64,000 nt of DNA from assembly GCA_036397455.1 (NCBI GenBank), contig DASWIX010000041.1, forward strand, positions 1 to 64,000. Direction: 5' to 3'. The position numbers were made by a program, and so were the translations under genes. Below are positions 49,925 through 60,300 of this stretch, one piece after another; the first letter of the stretch is position 1; every line of letters starts with the position of its first letter. The stretch comes from JADFNB01 sp036397455 (GTDB lineage Bacteria; Gemmatimonadota; Gemmatimonadetes; Gemmatimonadales; GWC2-71-9). The notes beneath the pieces were generated by a model. The model was not told where the DNA came from and ran no database searches. It saw only the letters and a program-made list of their open reading frames with translations.

Positions 49925-51895
49925 TCAATCCGTGGCGTCCAACACCTCCCGCACCCGCGCAGCCAGCTCGGTGAGGGTCCACGGCTTTTGGAGAAACGCC
50001 ACCTCGATGGCGATGGTCAGCCGTTCCTGCGTGTCGGATTCGCGATAGCCGCTGGCCAGGATGAACTTCACCTGGTTCCCGCCATCGCGCAGCGCCCGGT
50101 AGAGCCCCCACCCGTCCCGTCGAGGCATGGCCAGGTCGGAGACAACGAGGTCAATAGGCGCCGCCGCACTCCGGAACATCTCCAGCGCTTCTTCGCCGTC
50201 GCGAGCGGCCAGAACAGTATAGCCGAAGCGCTCCAGCGCGCGCCGGCCGGTGCGGCGCAGGGCGTCCTCGTCATCCACGAGCAGGATTGTCTCGGTACCA
50301 CCTCGGATCTCCCCCAAGGCTGCGGGGAGCTTCGCCGGGACCACCGCGCCCGCCGCAACGGGGAAATAGAGGGACACCGTCGTTCCGACGCCGGGTTGGC
50401 TCTCCACGTCGACGAACCCCTCGTGCTGCTTCATCAGTCCATACACCATTGACATGCCCAGCCCCGTTCCCAAACCGATCGGCTTGGTCGTGAAGAAGGG
50501 CTCGAACAAGGAAGCCTTGGTCTTCTCGTCCATCCCCTCACCGGTATCGCGCACGGAGATGCGGACGTAATGCCCCGGGACGACCCACGGGTGGGCCACG
50601 AGATGCTCCCGATCGAGATCCGCATTCCTTACGTCCAGAAACAACTCTCCGCCGTCGGGCATCGCGTCGCGGGCATTGGTGGCGAGGTTGACCAGCACCT
50701 GCTCGACCGCCCTCGCGTCGGCCTGCACCACACCAATCTCCCCTTCCATGCTGACGCGAATGGCGAGACTCGATGGGAGCACGCGGTGCAGCATCGGTGT
50801 GAGATTGTTCACGACCGGTTCGAGTCTCGTTGGCACGATTGCCAGGTCTGCGCGCCTGCTGAAACCGAGCAACTGCCGGACGACGGCACTCCCCCGCTGC
50901 GCCGCTTCCTCGATTTCCTGCAGACCCGCGACGACCGCATCCGGCGGGGCGTTCTGCAGAAGCTGCGCGTTCGCAAGAATCACGGCGAGCATGTTGTTGA
51001 AGTCGTGCGCGATGCCCGTCGTCAGCTGCCCAACCGCTTCCATCTTCTGCGCCTGCTGCAGCTGGGCCTCAAGATGCTTCCGCTGGGTCACGTCTTCGGC
51101 CATCATCTCGAAGCACGCGATGGCACCGTCGTCATCGCGAACCGGGCGTCCCGATAGCCGGACGGTAATCAGGCTCCCGTCCCACCGTTTCCATTGGCAC
51201 TCGACGGGCTCAATTTGCTCCATCCGCTCGGACCGCTTCACCAACTTCAGCCGCACCGCCGGGTCGGCGTACAGATCCCGGGACAGATCGATCTTCAGCA
51301 GGGCGTCGGTCGAGGGATAACCCAACATCCCTGCCAAGGCTTTGTTCACCATCAAGAACCGACCATCGGGCGTCGAGCGATAGATCCCGTAGCTGGCATG
51401 TTCGATATACGCCCGGTAGTGGGCTTCCGAGGCACGCAGCGCCTCATCGGCCTTGCGCCGTTCCGTGATGTCGCGGATCGCCGAGACGCGCAACGTTTTT
51501 CCCTCGGCCCGCATCAGCCTGCCATGCACTTCCACGGGGAAGACACTGCCGTCGCGCCGCCGCGCCATGTGTTCGTATGGCTGTTCGTCATGTGTCTGAA
51601 TCCGGGCCAGCACGGTCGCACGGGATTCCGGCGCCACGAACTCCATGACGTTGGCACCGATGAGGTCGGCGACGCGGCAACCCAACATCTCGGCCAAGCG
51701 CGCGTTGCAGTCCACCACCACACCGTCGAGCGTCACCGCCATCCCCTCGAACGCGGCGTCGGCCAGGGTTCGGAAGCGTGCCTCGCTCTCCCGCAACGCC
51801 ACGTCGGCGACCGGCGGCGGCTGGACGGCCAGTTCGGCGCGAAGTGCACGCAGTTCTGCGATGAGTTCCTTCTTGGTCTTGCGCTCGTCCCGCAT
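49925..51895 (-). CDS. Hybrid PAS-sensor histidine kinase with receiver domain
   Basis: A 656-residue soluble hybrid kinase. N-terminal coiled coil (MRDERKTKKELIAELRALRAEL), then PAS domains at about 35-160 (RFRTLADAAFEGMAV), 165-285 (HYRAYIEHASYGIYRS) and their PAC segments, HisKA with GIAHDFNNMLAVILANAQLL, HATPase (LVNLATNARDAMPDGG; GTGLGLSMVYG) and a C-terminal receiver with ILLVDDEDALRR and phospho-Asp in LVVSDLAMPRRDG. The start at 51895 has a GGAGGTG site; an upstream ATG at 51967 is unlikely. No transmembrane helix, so the signal is cytoplasmic. Confidence 0.93.
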   Translation of the reverse strand: MRDERKTKKELIAELRALRAELAVQPPPVADVALRESEARFRTLADAAFEGMAVTLDGVVVDCNARLAEMLGCRVADLIGANVMEFVAPESRATVLARIQTHDEQPYEHMARRRDGSVFPVEVHGRLMRAEGKTLRVSAIRDITERRKADEALRASEAHYRAYIEHASYGIYRSTPDGRFLMVNKALAGMLGYPSTDALLKIDLSRDLYADPAVRLKLVKRSERMEQIEPVECQWKRWDGSLITVRLSGRPVRDDDGAIACFEMMAEDVTQRKHLEAQLQQAQKMEAVGQLTTGIAHDFNNMLAVILANAQLLQNAPPDAVVAGLQEIEEAAQRGSAVVRQLLGFSRRADLAIVPTRLEPVVNNLTPMLHRVLPSSLAIRVSMEGEIGVVQADARAVEQVLVNLATNARDAMPDGGELFLDVRNADLDREHLVAHPWVVPGHYVRISVRDTGEGMDEKTKASLFEPFFTTKPIGLGTGLGMSMVYGLMKQHEGFVDVESQPGVGTTVSLYFPVAAGAVVPAKLPAALGEIRGGTETILLVDDEDALRRTGRRALERFGYTVLAARDGEEALEMFRSAAAPIDLVVSDLAMPRRDGWGLYRALRDGGNQVKFILASGYRESDTQERLTIAIEVAFLQKPWTLTELAARVREVLDATD

Positions 51896-51973
51896 CGACA
51901 CCTCCGCGGAGGGTCCCGCCCGGCGCATCCAATATCGCGGTTTTCTCCCGAGTTTCCAGCACAGCAATGCCTG

Positions 51974-53044
51974 CTAGAAGACATCCTTCGGAAGGAAAAC
52001 GCTCACGACCTCCGCAGCCGACGGCACGGCGAAGTAGGCCATCCGGGTCGTCTCGTCCACGGCGAACAGGGCCCCGCCGCGTACGTCCGTGAACCGCATG
52101 CGCCTCTCCACCGCGCCGTCCGGACCGATCACCAGCACAACCGTGGGCGCGTCGTCCCGTGTGGCAAGCAGCAGCCACAACCGGCCGGCCACCTCGGCCG
52201 CATCCGTCACGTACCGCAGGGTGATAAGCGCTGACGGGCTCGCCTCCGCCCGATTGCGCGCGATGAAGTCCTCCCGGATCGTGGCGAACTGCGGTTCATC
52301 GAGCACCACCGACCACGAGAGTTCGCCCGACGTGCCGTAACGTTGTACCACCGGATCGGCGAGCAGCGCGAGCCAGAAACCGCCGGCCGTGGCGAACGCG
52401 GGACGCGTGTTGTTGCGCAACGCATCGGGGACGTTTCCACTCACGATCTCATTCTTGATCGCGACGAAATCCCATACCGCCACCGGAGGCACCACCGGCT
52501 CCCCAAACCGTCCGCGTTCGTTCCCCTCGGCGTCAAAGTACTCCGCCAGCGCGCTATCCCGGCCGCCGGTTCCCACCACGATCCATCCGTCCGCGCGTAT
52601 CGCTGCCGGTCCGCCTCTTACGGCGGGCGGAACCGGCGCTTGCCCCAGCGCACGGCCATCCAATGCGTACAGTTGCACTCGCGCGTTCCCGACATCGACC
52701 ACCCGGATCACATCATCCGACACCGCCAACGCGGCGGGAAACCGCAACTCCCCCGGACCCGATCCTGCGCGGCCGATCATACGCGGGGCCGACGCGTCGG
52801 CCGGGATCACGACGACCCGAGCCGGCCGGCCATCCAGCACATAGAGATCGCCTCCGACGACGACCATGTCGACGGGCGCGCCCAGGAGTTCAGATTCGGA
52901 GGTGATGACCGGTGTGGCGCGATCGACCACCAGTTCGCGCACGCCGCCCGCCTCGCGGGTTCCGCACGCGACGCAAAGCGGCGCTAGCGCGCCAATGAGG
53001 ATCATGACGGACCTTCGGTACCGTCGGAGAACGAGCGGTGACAT
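51974..53044 (-). CDS. Lipoprotein with six-bladed beta-propeller (NHL-like)
   Basis: A 356-residue lipoprotein: lipobox LCVAC after MILIGALAPLC. The rest shows repeated propeller strands with 6-bladed-propeller spacing (DMVVVGGDLYVLDGRPARVVVI; VIRVVDVGNARVQLYALDGR), common in secreted proteins of this type of bacterium. The start at 53044 has a purine-rich site (GGGGGAAAGG); the frame extends upstream to 53134 without support. Function unknown, possibly ligand binding. It lies 78 bases downstream of the hybrid kinase start, in the same direction. Confidence 0.8.
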   Translation of the reverse strand: MSPLVLRRYRRSVMILIGALAPLCVACGTREAGGVRELVVDRATPVITSESELLGAPVDMVVVGGDLYVLDGRPARVVVIPADASAPRMIGRAGSGPGELRFPAALAVSDDVIRVVDVGNARVQLYALDGRALGQAPVPPAVRGGPAAIRADGWIVVGTGGRDSALAEYFDAEGNERGRFGEPVVPPVAVWDFVAIKNEIVSGNVPDALRNNTRPAFATAGGFWLALLADPVVQRYGTSGELSWSVVLDEPQFATIREDFIARNRAEASPSALITLRYVTDAAEVAGRLWLLLATRDDAPTVVLVIGPDGAVERRMRFTDVRGGALFAVDETTRMAYFAVPSAAEVVSVFLPKDVF

Positions 53045-53252
53045 CGCCTTTCCCCCTCGGCGCTCTCGCGTGTTGGCCGATGGTATTTCCCGGACCAATA
53101 TGGGATCAACGATCGTGCAGGTCCAATGACGCACACCGCCGCGAGGCCATCGCGGCGCTCAACCCGTGGGAGGTGACGGCCGCGCTCGACCGAACGCGCG
53201 CCACGAAAGCGCTGGCAACCGTCCAGGCATTTCGGCATGGCCGATTCAGCCC

Positions 53253-55919
53253 TCAGCGCGCCTCGAGCGTCCCCCGCAGACGAATGTCGGCCGACGACGC
53301 GCCTACCATGATCCGGAAGGCCCCGGGTTCCACGATCCACCGCAGGTCGCCATCCAACATGCGCAAATGCCTGGGCGTCAAGTGAAACACGATCTCCCGT
53401 GTTTCCCCCGGTTCCAAATGGACCCGCGTGAATCCCTGCAGGGCCATGACGGGCCGCGCTCTCGACGCCAGGAGATCGCGCACGTAGAGCTGCGGCACCT
53501 CGTCTCCCGCGCGGTTGCCCGCGTTCCGCAACCGGAAGCGGACCGTCACCGTATCGCCGGCTCCGATCACGCCAGGGTCGATCGAGAGCGCGGAATACTC
53601 GAAGGTGGTGTAGCTGAGCCCAAACCCGAACGGGAAGAGCGGATAGCCGGTGAGATCGAGATAGTCGTCGCCGCGTCCGGTCGGCTTGTGGTCATAGGTC
53701 AGCGGGAGCTGGCCCTCGGCAATGGGGAACGTGATGGGCAACCGGCCGCCGGGGTTGTAAGCGCCGAACAGCACGTCGGCGACCGCGTCCCCGCCCGCTT
53801 CGCCGGGATACCAGGCGTCGATCACACCGTCCACCCGATCCAACCATGCGGACATCGTGACGGCGCTGCCCCCGATCAGGACGACCACGACCGGCGTCCC
53901 CGTCTCGGCGACGGCCGCGATCAACGCGTCCTGATGGCCCGGCAGGCCGAGAAACGCGCGATCGCGGAACTCTCCCTCCTCGATCCCGGCCACCACGATC
54001 GCCACGTCACTCCGCCGCGCGACGGCGACCGCGCTGTCGACCGACGGTCGCCAATCGACAACACCCGCATCCCACACGAGCTTCACGCGCGCGTTGCCGG
54101 TGCTCTCGAAGTACTCCAGCCGGATGTCGTGCAGCGACCCCGGCTCCAGATCGACATCCGCCATGACCGTGCGGTAGGACTGCTTGCGCCAGTTGTCGAC
54201 GATCAGATCCCCGTCGAGGTACAGCCGGTACCCGTCGTTGCCTTCCACGCCCAGTCGACCGACACCGCCCGGCGCGGCAGCGATCGTCCCGGTCCACCGC
54301 ACCGAGTACCAGTCGAAGGGGATGCCCCGGCCGGGCGGGTTGAGCGTCCATCGCACATCGACCCCACGATCCGTGCGCACGAGCACCGGTTGGCCCGCGA
54401 GCGCGTTGTTGTCGAAATACTCGCCACGAAGCCCAGAACCGGTACCGTCGCCCCCGGCCGGCGTCAGGAATGTCCCGGGTACGGTGACGTGGTCGGGCGA
54501 CATCCGTCCCGGGCCTCGCGCGAACCGCACGGTCGCCGGCGCTCCCAGCCTGTTCCGGATGCCCTGGAGGATCGAGACCTTCCCGACGCCCGGCCCGGCG
54601 TAGCCGCCGAGTCGGCCCTCGTCGGCGTCGGCGCCGATCACGGCCACCGAGCGGACATTCTCGCTCAAGGGAAGCATCGCCCGGTTGTTCTTGAGGAGCA
54701 CGATCGATGCGCGGGCGGCCTCGCGCGCGAGTGAGCGGTGCTCCGGATGCCCGTTCCAATAGGCCGCCGAATCGGGCTCGACGAACGGCGACTCGAACAG
54801 GCCCAACTCGAACTTCGCGCGCAGCACCCGTGCGACGGCGGCATCGATGATCGAGTCGGCGATCATCCCGCGTTCGAACGCCTGCCAGTACGGCCGGTAC
54901 TGGCCGACCGACGATTGGAACACCACGTCGAGGCCCGCCTCGAACGCGTGTTGGGCGGCGGTCGGCGTATCGGGTTCCGTGAAATGGAGGACGGTGGCGC
55001 CGCCGGTGGCCGCCGCGTCGGAGATCACGAATCCGTCGAACCGCCACGAGTGGCGGAGCTTGTCGGCCAGCAGCCGGCGATTCTGCGTGGCAGGGACGCC
55101 GTCGACCGAGTTGTACGCGGTCATGATCGACCGGGCCCCCGCGTCGAGCGCGGCGCGGAACGGCGGGAAGTAGCGCTCGTCCAGCAACCGTTCGCTGTGA
55201 TCGATCGGATAGCTGTCCCGTCCCCCCTGGCCGACGTTGGCGACGAAGTGCTTCGGGGTGGCCACGATGCCCGACCGCTCGAACGCCCGGACGAAGGCGC
55301 TCCCCATGCTGGAGGCGAGATGGGGATCCTCACCGTACGTCTCCTCGACCCGGCCCCAGCGGACGTCGTCCGCGATGTTGACGACCGGCGAGAGCACCTG
55401 CCGGATCCCGCGACTCCGCGCTTCGCTCGCGATCGCCTCGGCAACCCGCCCGAGGAGCACGGTGTCCCACATGGCCGCGAGCCCGATTGCTTGGGGGAAG
55501 ACCGTCGCCCCGGGCCGCGCGAGGCCGTGGACCGCCTCGTCGAACGGCACGATCGGGATGCCGAGCCGCGTCTGCTCGACGAAGAAGCGCTGGATGGCAT
55601 TGATGCGCCGGGCGTGGTCGCGGGCGACGCGCCCCGCGCTACCCTCCCCGTCTCCCGCCGTCCCGATCTGCAGACCAAAGACGCCGCGCCCGAACGCAGC
55701 CGTGCCGCTGTCCAGGTCCCCCGGGATCATGAACAGTTGCCAGAACTTCTCCTCCAACGTCATGCGACTCAGGAGGTCGCGCACGCGCAGCGCAACGGGA
55801 AGCTCGGCGTTCCGGTACGGCAGGGAATCGGCCTGCGCCCCCGCCGGGCTGGGAACAGCCATGCACGCAAGGAATGCGGCAACGGCCAGCGGCGGGTGGC
55901 GGGCGCCAAACAGGATCAT
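53253..55919 (-). CDS. Beta-glucosidase-like GH3 enzyme with PA14 and FnIII-like domains
   Basis: An 888-residue exported glycosidase. Signal peptide (PPLAVAAFLACMAVPSPAGAQA). The GH3 N-domain has FDEAVHGLARPG and nucleophile D301 in VISDAAATGG; the GH3 C-domain follows. Inserted at about 490-630 is a PA14 domain (LRGEYFDNNALAGQ; GVEGNDGYRLYLDGDLIVDN), as in enzymes acting on longer beta-glucans or xylans. The FnIII-like end has MALQGFTRVHLEPGETREI. The start at 55919 is chosen for the signal peptide, but no well-placed ribosome site supports it; the frame is open to 56108. Confidence 0.9.
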   Translation of the reverse strand: MILFGARHPPLAVAAFLACMAVPSPAGAQADSLPYRNAELPVALRVRDLLSRMTLEEKFWQLFMIPGDLDSGTAAFGRGVFGLQIGTAGDGEGSAGRVARDHARRINAIQRFFVEQTRLGIPIVPFDEAVHGLARPGATVFPQAIGLAAMWDTVLLGRVAEAIASEARSRGIRQVLSPVVNIADDVRWGRVEETYGEDPHLASSMGSAFVRAFERSGIVATPKHFVANVGQGGRDSYPIDHSERLLDERYFPPFRAALDAGARSIMTAYNSVDGVPATQNRRLLADKLRHSWRFDGFVISDAAATGGATVLHFTEPDTPTAAQHAFEAGLDVVFQSSVGQYRPYWQAFERGMIADSIIDAAVARVLRAKFELGLFESPFVEPDSAAYWNGHPEHRSLAREAARASIVLLKNNRAMLPLSENVRSVAVIGADADEGRLGGYAGPGVGKVSILQGIRNRLGAPATVRFARGPGRMSPDHVTVPGTFLTPAGGDGTGSGLRGEYFDNNALAGQPVLVRTDRGVDVRWTLNPPGRGIPFDWYSVRWTGTIAAAPGGVGRLGVEGNDGYRLYLDGDLIVDNWRKQSYRTVMADVDLEPGSLHDIRLEYFESTGNARVKLVWDAGVVDWRPSVDSAVAVARRSDVAIVVAGIEEGEFRDRAFLGLPGHQDALIAAVAETGTPVVVVLIGGSAVTMSAWLDRVDGVIDAWYPGEAGGDAVADVLFGAYNPGGRLPITFPIAEGQLPLTYDHKPTGRGDDYLDLTGYPLFPFGFGLSYTTFEYSALSIDPGVIGAGDTVTVRFRLRNAGNRAGDEVPQLYVRDLLASRARPVMALQGFTRVHLEPGETREIVFHLTPRHLRMLDGDLRWIVEPGAFRIMVGASSADIRLRGTLEAR

Positions 55920-56094
55920 CTCCCATGGTAATGGAGCGTCGAAACCGTTAGCAACTTCCAGCGTGTCCGAGACCGGAACGGCGCATCGATCCGCCCGGCG
56001 ACGCACGTCGCGGGTGGACATCGTAGATTGAGCGTTTGGGATGATGAACCGAGCGGCGGCGTGCCTCGTCGTCGTCAACATCTTGGTCCGGCGA

Positions 56095-56120
56095 TACGTA
56101 CACTTCATACGTACACTTCA
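56095..56120 (+). repeat. Tandem 13-bp direct repeat in a divergent intergenic region
   Basis: TACGTACACTTCA occurs twice in direct tandem (56095-56107 and 56108-56120), between the divergent GH3 and adaptor genes. A role as an operator is possible, but no regulator gene is adjacent. Confidence 0.5.
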
Positions 56121-56171
56121 CATGACCTTTCAAGGGCGCTCGCTGGGTGCGACCCGGCCCGGCAGAATCTC

Positions 56172-57311
56172 ATGACCCCATTTCCTTCGATATCCTCAAG
56201 GCCCCCCGCGCGCGCGACCCTGTCCGCAAGCGGACTCGCGCTGGTGGCGCTCCTCGCGGCCGGCTGTTCGTCCGGTGCGGCCCGTTCCGATACGCCCGCC
56301 GCCGGTCGCCGCCCCGGCGGCGGGGAGGGCTCCGCGGTGCCCGTGGCGGTCGCTCCGACCGAACGGCGCACCCTGGCCCGCTCGGTGACGCTGACGGCTC
56401 CGGTCGAACCGCTCCGGCGGATCGGGGTGAACAGCCAGATGACGGGCACCGTCCTCGACGTCCTCGTCCAGGAAGGTGACCGAGTCAGCCGGGGGGACCT
56501 CATGGCCGTGCTCGACACCCGCGAGATGGAAGCGCAACTGGACCGGTCGCGGGCCACGCTCGCCAACGCCCAGGCGGCCTTTCGCCGGGCCAGCGAGATG
56601 CATGACGCCAGGATCATCACCCAGGCCGAATTCGAACAAACCCGCGCGGCCTTTGAGACGGCGCGGAGCGACGTCCGACTGTGGGAAACGCGGTTCGGGT
56701 TCGGACGGATTCTGGCGCCGGCGGCCGGGGTGGTGACCGCCAAGATCGTCGAGGCCGGCAGTGCGGTGAGCCCGAACCAACGGATGTTCGAGTTGGCCGA
56801 CGAGTCGCTGCTGGTCGTGCGCGTGCAGGTCTCGGAACTGGACGTGGTGAATCTCTCCGACCGGGTCCGGGTCCGGGTGGCGCTGGACGCCTACCCGAAT
56901 GCGCCCGGCATCCCCGGTCGCGTTCGCCGGATCTTCCCCAGTGCCGACCCGATCAGCCGCCTGGTGCCCGTGGAGATCGCGCTCGGCACGCCGCCTGCCG
57001 GCGTCGTGGTCCGTCCCGGATACCTGGCCCGCGTGACCCTCGACCTCGAGGACGTCACTAACACGCTTGCCGTACCCGAACCCGCGATCGGCACCGGGGC
57101 GGAGGGCGCCTACGTCTTCGTCGTCACGAGCGACACGTTGGTCCAGCGGTCGGTCAGCACGGGCTTGTCGGCCGGCGGCTGGGTGCAGATCGCAGCCGGT
57201 CTCGACTCCGGGGAACAGGTGGTCGTCTCCGGGTTCACCAACCTGCGCCAGGGCTCGCGTGTCCTGATTGCCGAGTCGCCGCGGATCGACTCATCGGGGA
57301 GCACTCCATGA
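56172..57311 (+). CDS. RND efflux periplasmic adaptor (lipoprotein)
   Basis: A 379-residue membrane fusion protein with lipobox LAAGC (Cys near residue 31). It contains a lipoyl half-motif (VNSQMTGTVLDVLVQEGDRV), a short alpha-hairpin (about 115-165), the second lipoyl half (ILAPAAGVVTAKIVEAGSAV), and beta-barrel and membrane-proximal domains (LVVRVQVSELDVVNLSD). The start at 56172 gives a proper signal; the frame opens at 56028. The pump gene overlaps by four bases (ATGA). Likely drug or solvent rather than metal export. Confidence 0.9.
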   Translation: MTPFPSISSRPPARATLSASGLALVALLAAGCSSGAARSDTPAAGRRPGGGEGSAVPVAVAPTERRTLARSVTLTAPVEPLRRIGVNSQMTGTVLDVLVQEGDRVSRGDLMAVLDTREMEAQLDRSRATLANAQAAFRRASEMHDARIITQAEFEQTRAAFETARSDVRLWETRFGFGRILAPAAGVVTAKIVEAGSAVSPNQRMFELADESLLVVRVQVSELDVVNLSDRVRVRVALDAYPNAPGIPGRVRRIFPSADPISRLVPVEIALGTPPAGVVVRPGYLARVTLDLEDVTNTLAVPEPAIGTGAEGAYVFVVTSDTLVQRSVSTGLSAGGWVQIAAGLDSGEQVVVSGFTNLRQGSRVLIAESPRIDSSGSTP

Positions 57312-60300
57312 CCGCCGCGCCGGGCGGCTCGCGCATGCGCGGCATCTCCGCGTGGGCCATCGTGCGGCCCATCGGCAGCGTCGCATTGGCGTTGGTCGTC
57401 GTGGTGCTCGGGTTGTTTTACGCGGGGCGGCTCCCGTTGGATCTCCTGCCCCAGATCGTCTACCCGCAGGTCCGGGTGGGCCAGAACTACCCCGGCGTCG
57501 CGCCCGAAGTGCTGGAAGAACAGGTGACGAAGGTCCTGGAAACGAGCCTCGCAACCACCGAGAACCTGGAGCGGATGGAAAGCGAGACGGCGGAGGGGCG
57601 CGTCTCACTCAACCTGTACTTCAGCTACGGGACCGACATCAACTTCGCGCTGCAAGACGCGTCGAAGAATCTCGACCGCGCACGCGGCCGCCTGCCCCGG
57701 GATGCCAACCCTGCCTCGATCGGCAAGTTCGATCCGTCCCAGGTCCCCGTGTACGAGGTGGCCTTTCGCTCGAACACGCGGAGCATGGTGGATCTCCGGG
57801 ATTGGGTGGACCTGCGACTCCGGCCTCAGCTCCTCACGGTCGCGGGCATCGCGTCCCTCGACGTGGCGGGCGGTCTGGTCCGCGAAATCCGGGTCACCCT
57901 CGATCAGGAACGCCTGCGTCACTACAACATCACCGTCTCCGACGTCCTCACCACGCTGCGGGACGAAAACCAGAACGTCGCCGTGGGGAACGTGCGCTCG
58001 CCCACGTACGAGATCGTCGGGAAGGCGGAGGGCAAGTTCCAGTCGCTCGACGACATCCGGAACGTGCAGCTGCGGGTCCGCGGTACGGACGCGCGCGTCC
58101 CCCTGTCGGCCATCGCGACCGTCGAGGACACCCACCAGGAGCAGCGACTCTGGGCGCGGCTGGACGGCGTCCCGGGCGTGAAGCTCTCGGTTCGCAAGCA
58201 ACCCGACGCGAACACCGTCGCCGTGGCGGAAGGGGTGGCCGCGCGGTTGGCCGCCCTGGCAGATGACCGGTTCATCCCGGAGGACGTCGAGTACCGGACG
58301 CTGTCCGATCAGTCGTTTTTCGTGCGGAGCGCCGTCCACGGGGTGCAGACCGCCGCCATATTGGGCGCCGGCCTCGCCATGCTCGTGGTGCTGCTGTTTC
58401 TCGGCAGCCTGCGGAAGACGTTCGTCATCGGGTTGTCCATTCCGCTCGCCGTGCTGGCGACGTTTTTCCTCATGGGGTTGGGCCGCCTCACGCTCAACAT
58501 CATGAGTCTGGGGGGACTCGCGCTTGCCGTCGGCATGCTGGTCGACAGCTCGATCGTAATGCTGGAGAACATCTTCCGACATCGCGAGGAAGGAGAGCGG
58601 GATCCCGAGGTCGCCGCGATGAACGGGGCGCAGGAAGTGACGTCGGCCCTGTTCGCGGCGACCTTCACGAACCTCGCGGCGGTGGTCCCGTTCCTGCTGA
58701 TCACCGGACTGGCGGCGCTCATCTTCCGCGAGTTGATCCTGACCATCTCGTTCGGCATCGCCGCGTCGCTGGTCACCGCGCTGACGATGGTGCCGATGTT
58801 GTCGGCCCAGTTCGCGAAGGTGCAGCGGAGCAGTGGATTGTCGCGCGCGCGTGCGCTCATCGCGTTCGATCGCGGGATCCGGCGATTCACTGCGCGCTAT
58901 TGCCGCGTGGCGGATGCGACACTCCATCGACCTGGATGGGTCCTGACCGGGGCGTTTGCGCTCCTGGCGGTGAGTCTGCTCGCGGCCCGGAACCTGGGCA
59001 ACGTGTTCATTCCGATCGTCGACGACGGGGGCGTGGGCGTCTACATCTCCATGCCGGCGGGCGCTTCCGCGGAGCAGACCGACGCCGTCGCCAAGCGCGT
59101 GGAAGCGGTGGTCGCGGAAATGCCCTACGTCGAGCACGTGTTCACCACGGCGGGTGGGTTCCTGTTCGGCGGCGCCACGGCGGCGCGTGCCGGCCGCGGA
59201 TCACTCGATATCCGCCTGGTACGCGCCACCGACCGTCCCGACATGCCCGCTGGTCGCTGGGTGGACGCGTTACAGCAACGCCTCGACGCCCTGGCCATTC
59301 CCGGCGCGCGTATCTCGGCGCGCCCCCCGCGGCTGCGTGGCCTCCGAACCAACTTTGCCGGATCGGACGTGGCCATCAACATCATCGGGGACGATCTCGC
59401 CATCCTCGACCGTCTTGGTCGGGACCTGATGCTGTTGCTGCGGGACATTCCGGGCGTCGACGGGATCCAATCGTCGACGGAAGAGGCCAGCCCCCAACTG
59501 GTCATCGATGTGGATCGCCGGCGTGCGGCGGACCTGGGCCTCAGTACCGTTGAGGTCGGACAAACGGTACGTACGGCGCTCGACGGCACCATCCCGACGC
59601 GGTACACGGATGTCAACAACGAGTACGACATCCGCGTACGTCTGCCGCGCGACCAATTTACGACCTCCGAGGCGCTCGGCGCCGTGGCGCTGTTCCCCGG
59701 CGGAACGCAACCGGTCTACCTGCGCGACGTCGCGACCGTCCGGCGCGCGGCCGGGCCCACGACCATCCTCCGCACCAACCAGAGCCGCCGGCTGCGCATT
59801 ACGGGAGACGTGAACACCGCCGTGGCGAATATCGGCGACGTCAACCGCGCCATTCGCGGTCGCCTGCCGCAACTCGACCTCCCGCGCGGATATGGCATCG
59901 AGGTCGGTGGGGAAGAAGAGGCGATCAAGGAGAACCAGCGCAATCTCGCCATCGTCATCACCCTGGCGGTCTTCCTGGTGCTGGTCGTGTTGACGGTCCA
60001 GTACGAAAGCCTCACCAATCCGCTGGTGATCATGGTGTCGGTCCCGCTCGCCCTCATCGGCGTCGTGCTCGCGCTCAAAATCACCGGGACACCGCAGAGT
60101 GCGCCCGTGCTGCTGGGCGTGATCCTGCTCGCGGGCATCGTGGTGAACAACGGCGTGTTGCTGGTGCAGTACGCGGAATTGGCTCGTCACCGCGGACTTG
60201 ACCTGCGACAGGCAGTCGTCGAAGCGGGCAGGATTCGGTTGCGCCCCATCCTGATGACCACGAGTACCACCGTGCTGGCGATGCTGCCCCTGGCGCTCGG

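Noticed and set aside
53166..55931. Two long plus-strand frames opposite the GH3 gene
   Set aside because: No ribosome sites or family motifs; GH3 and PA14 motifs on the minus strand explain the region.
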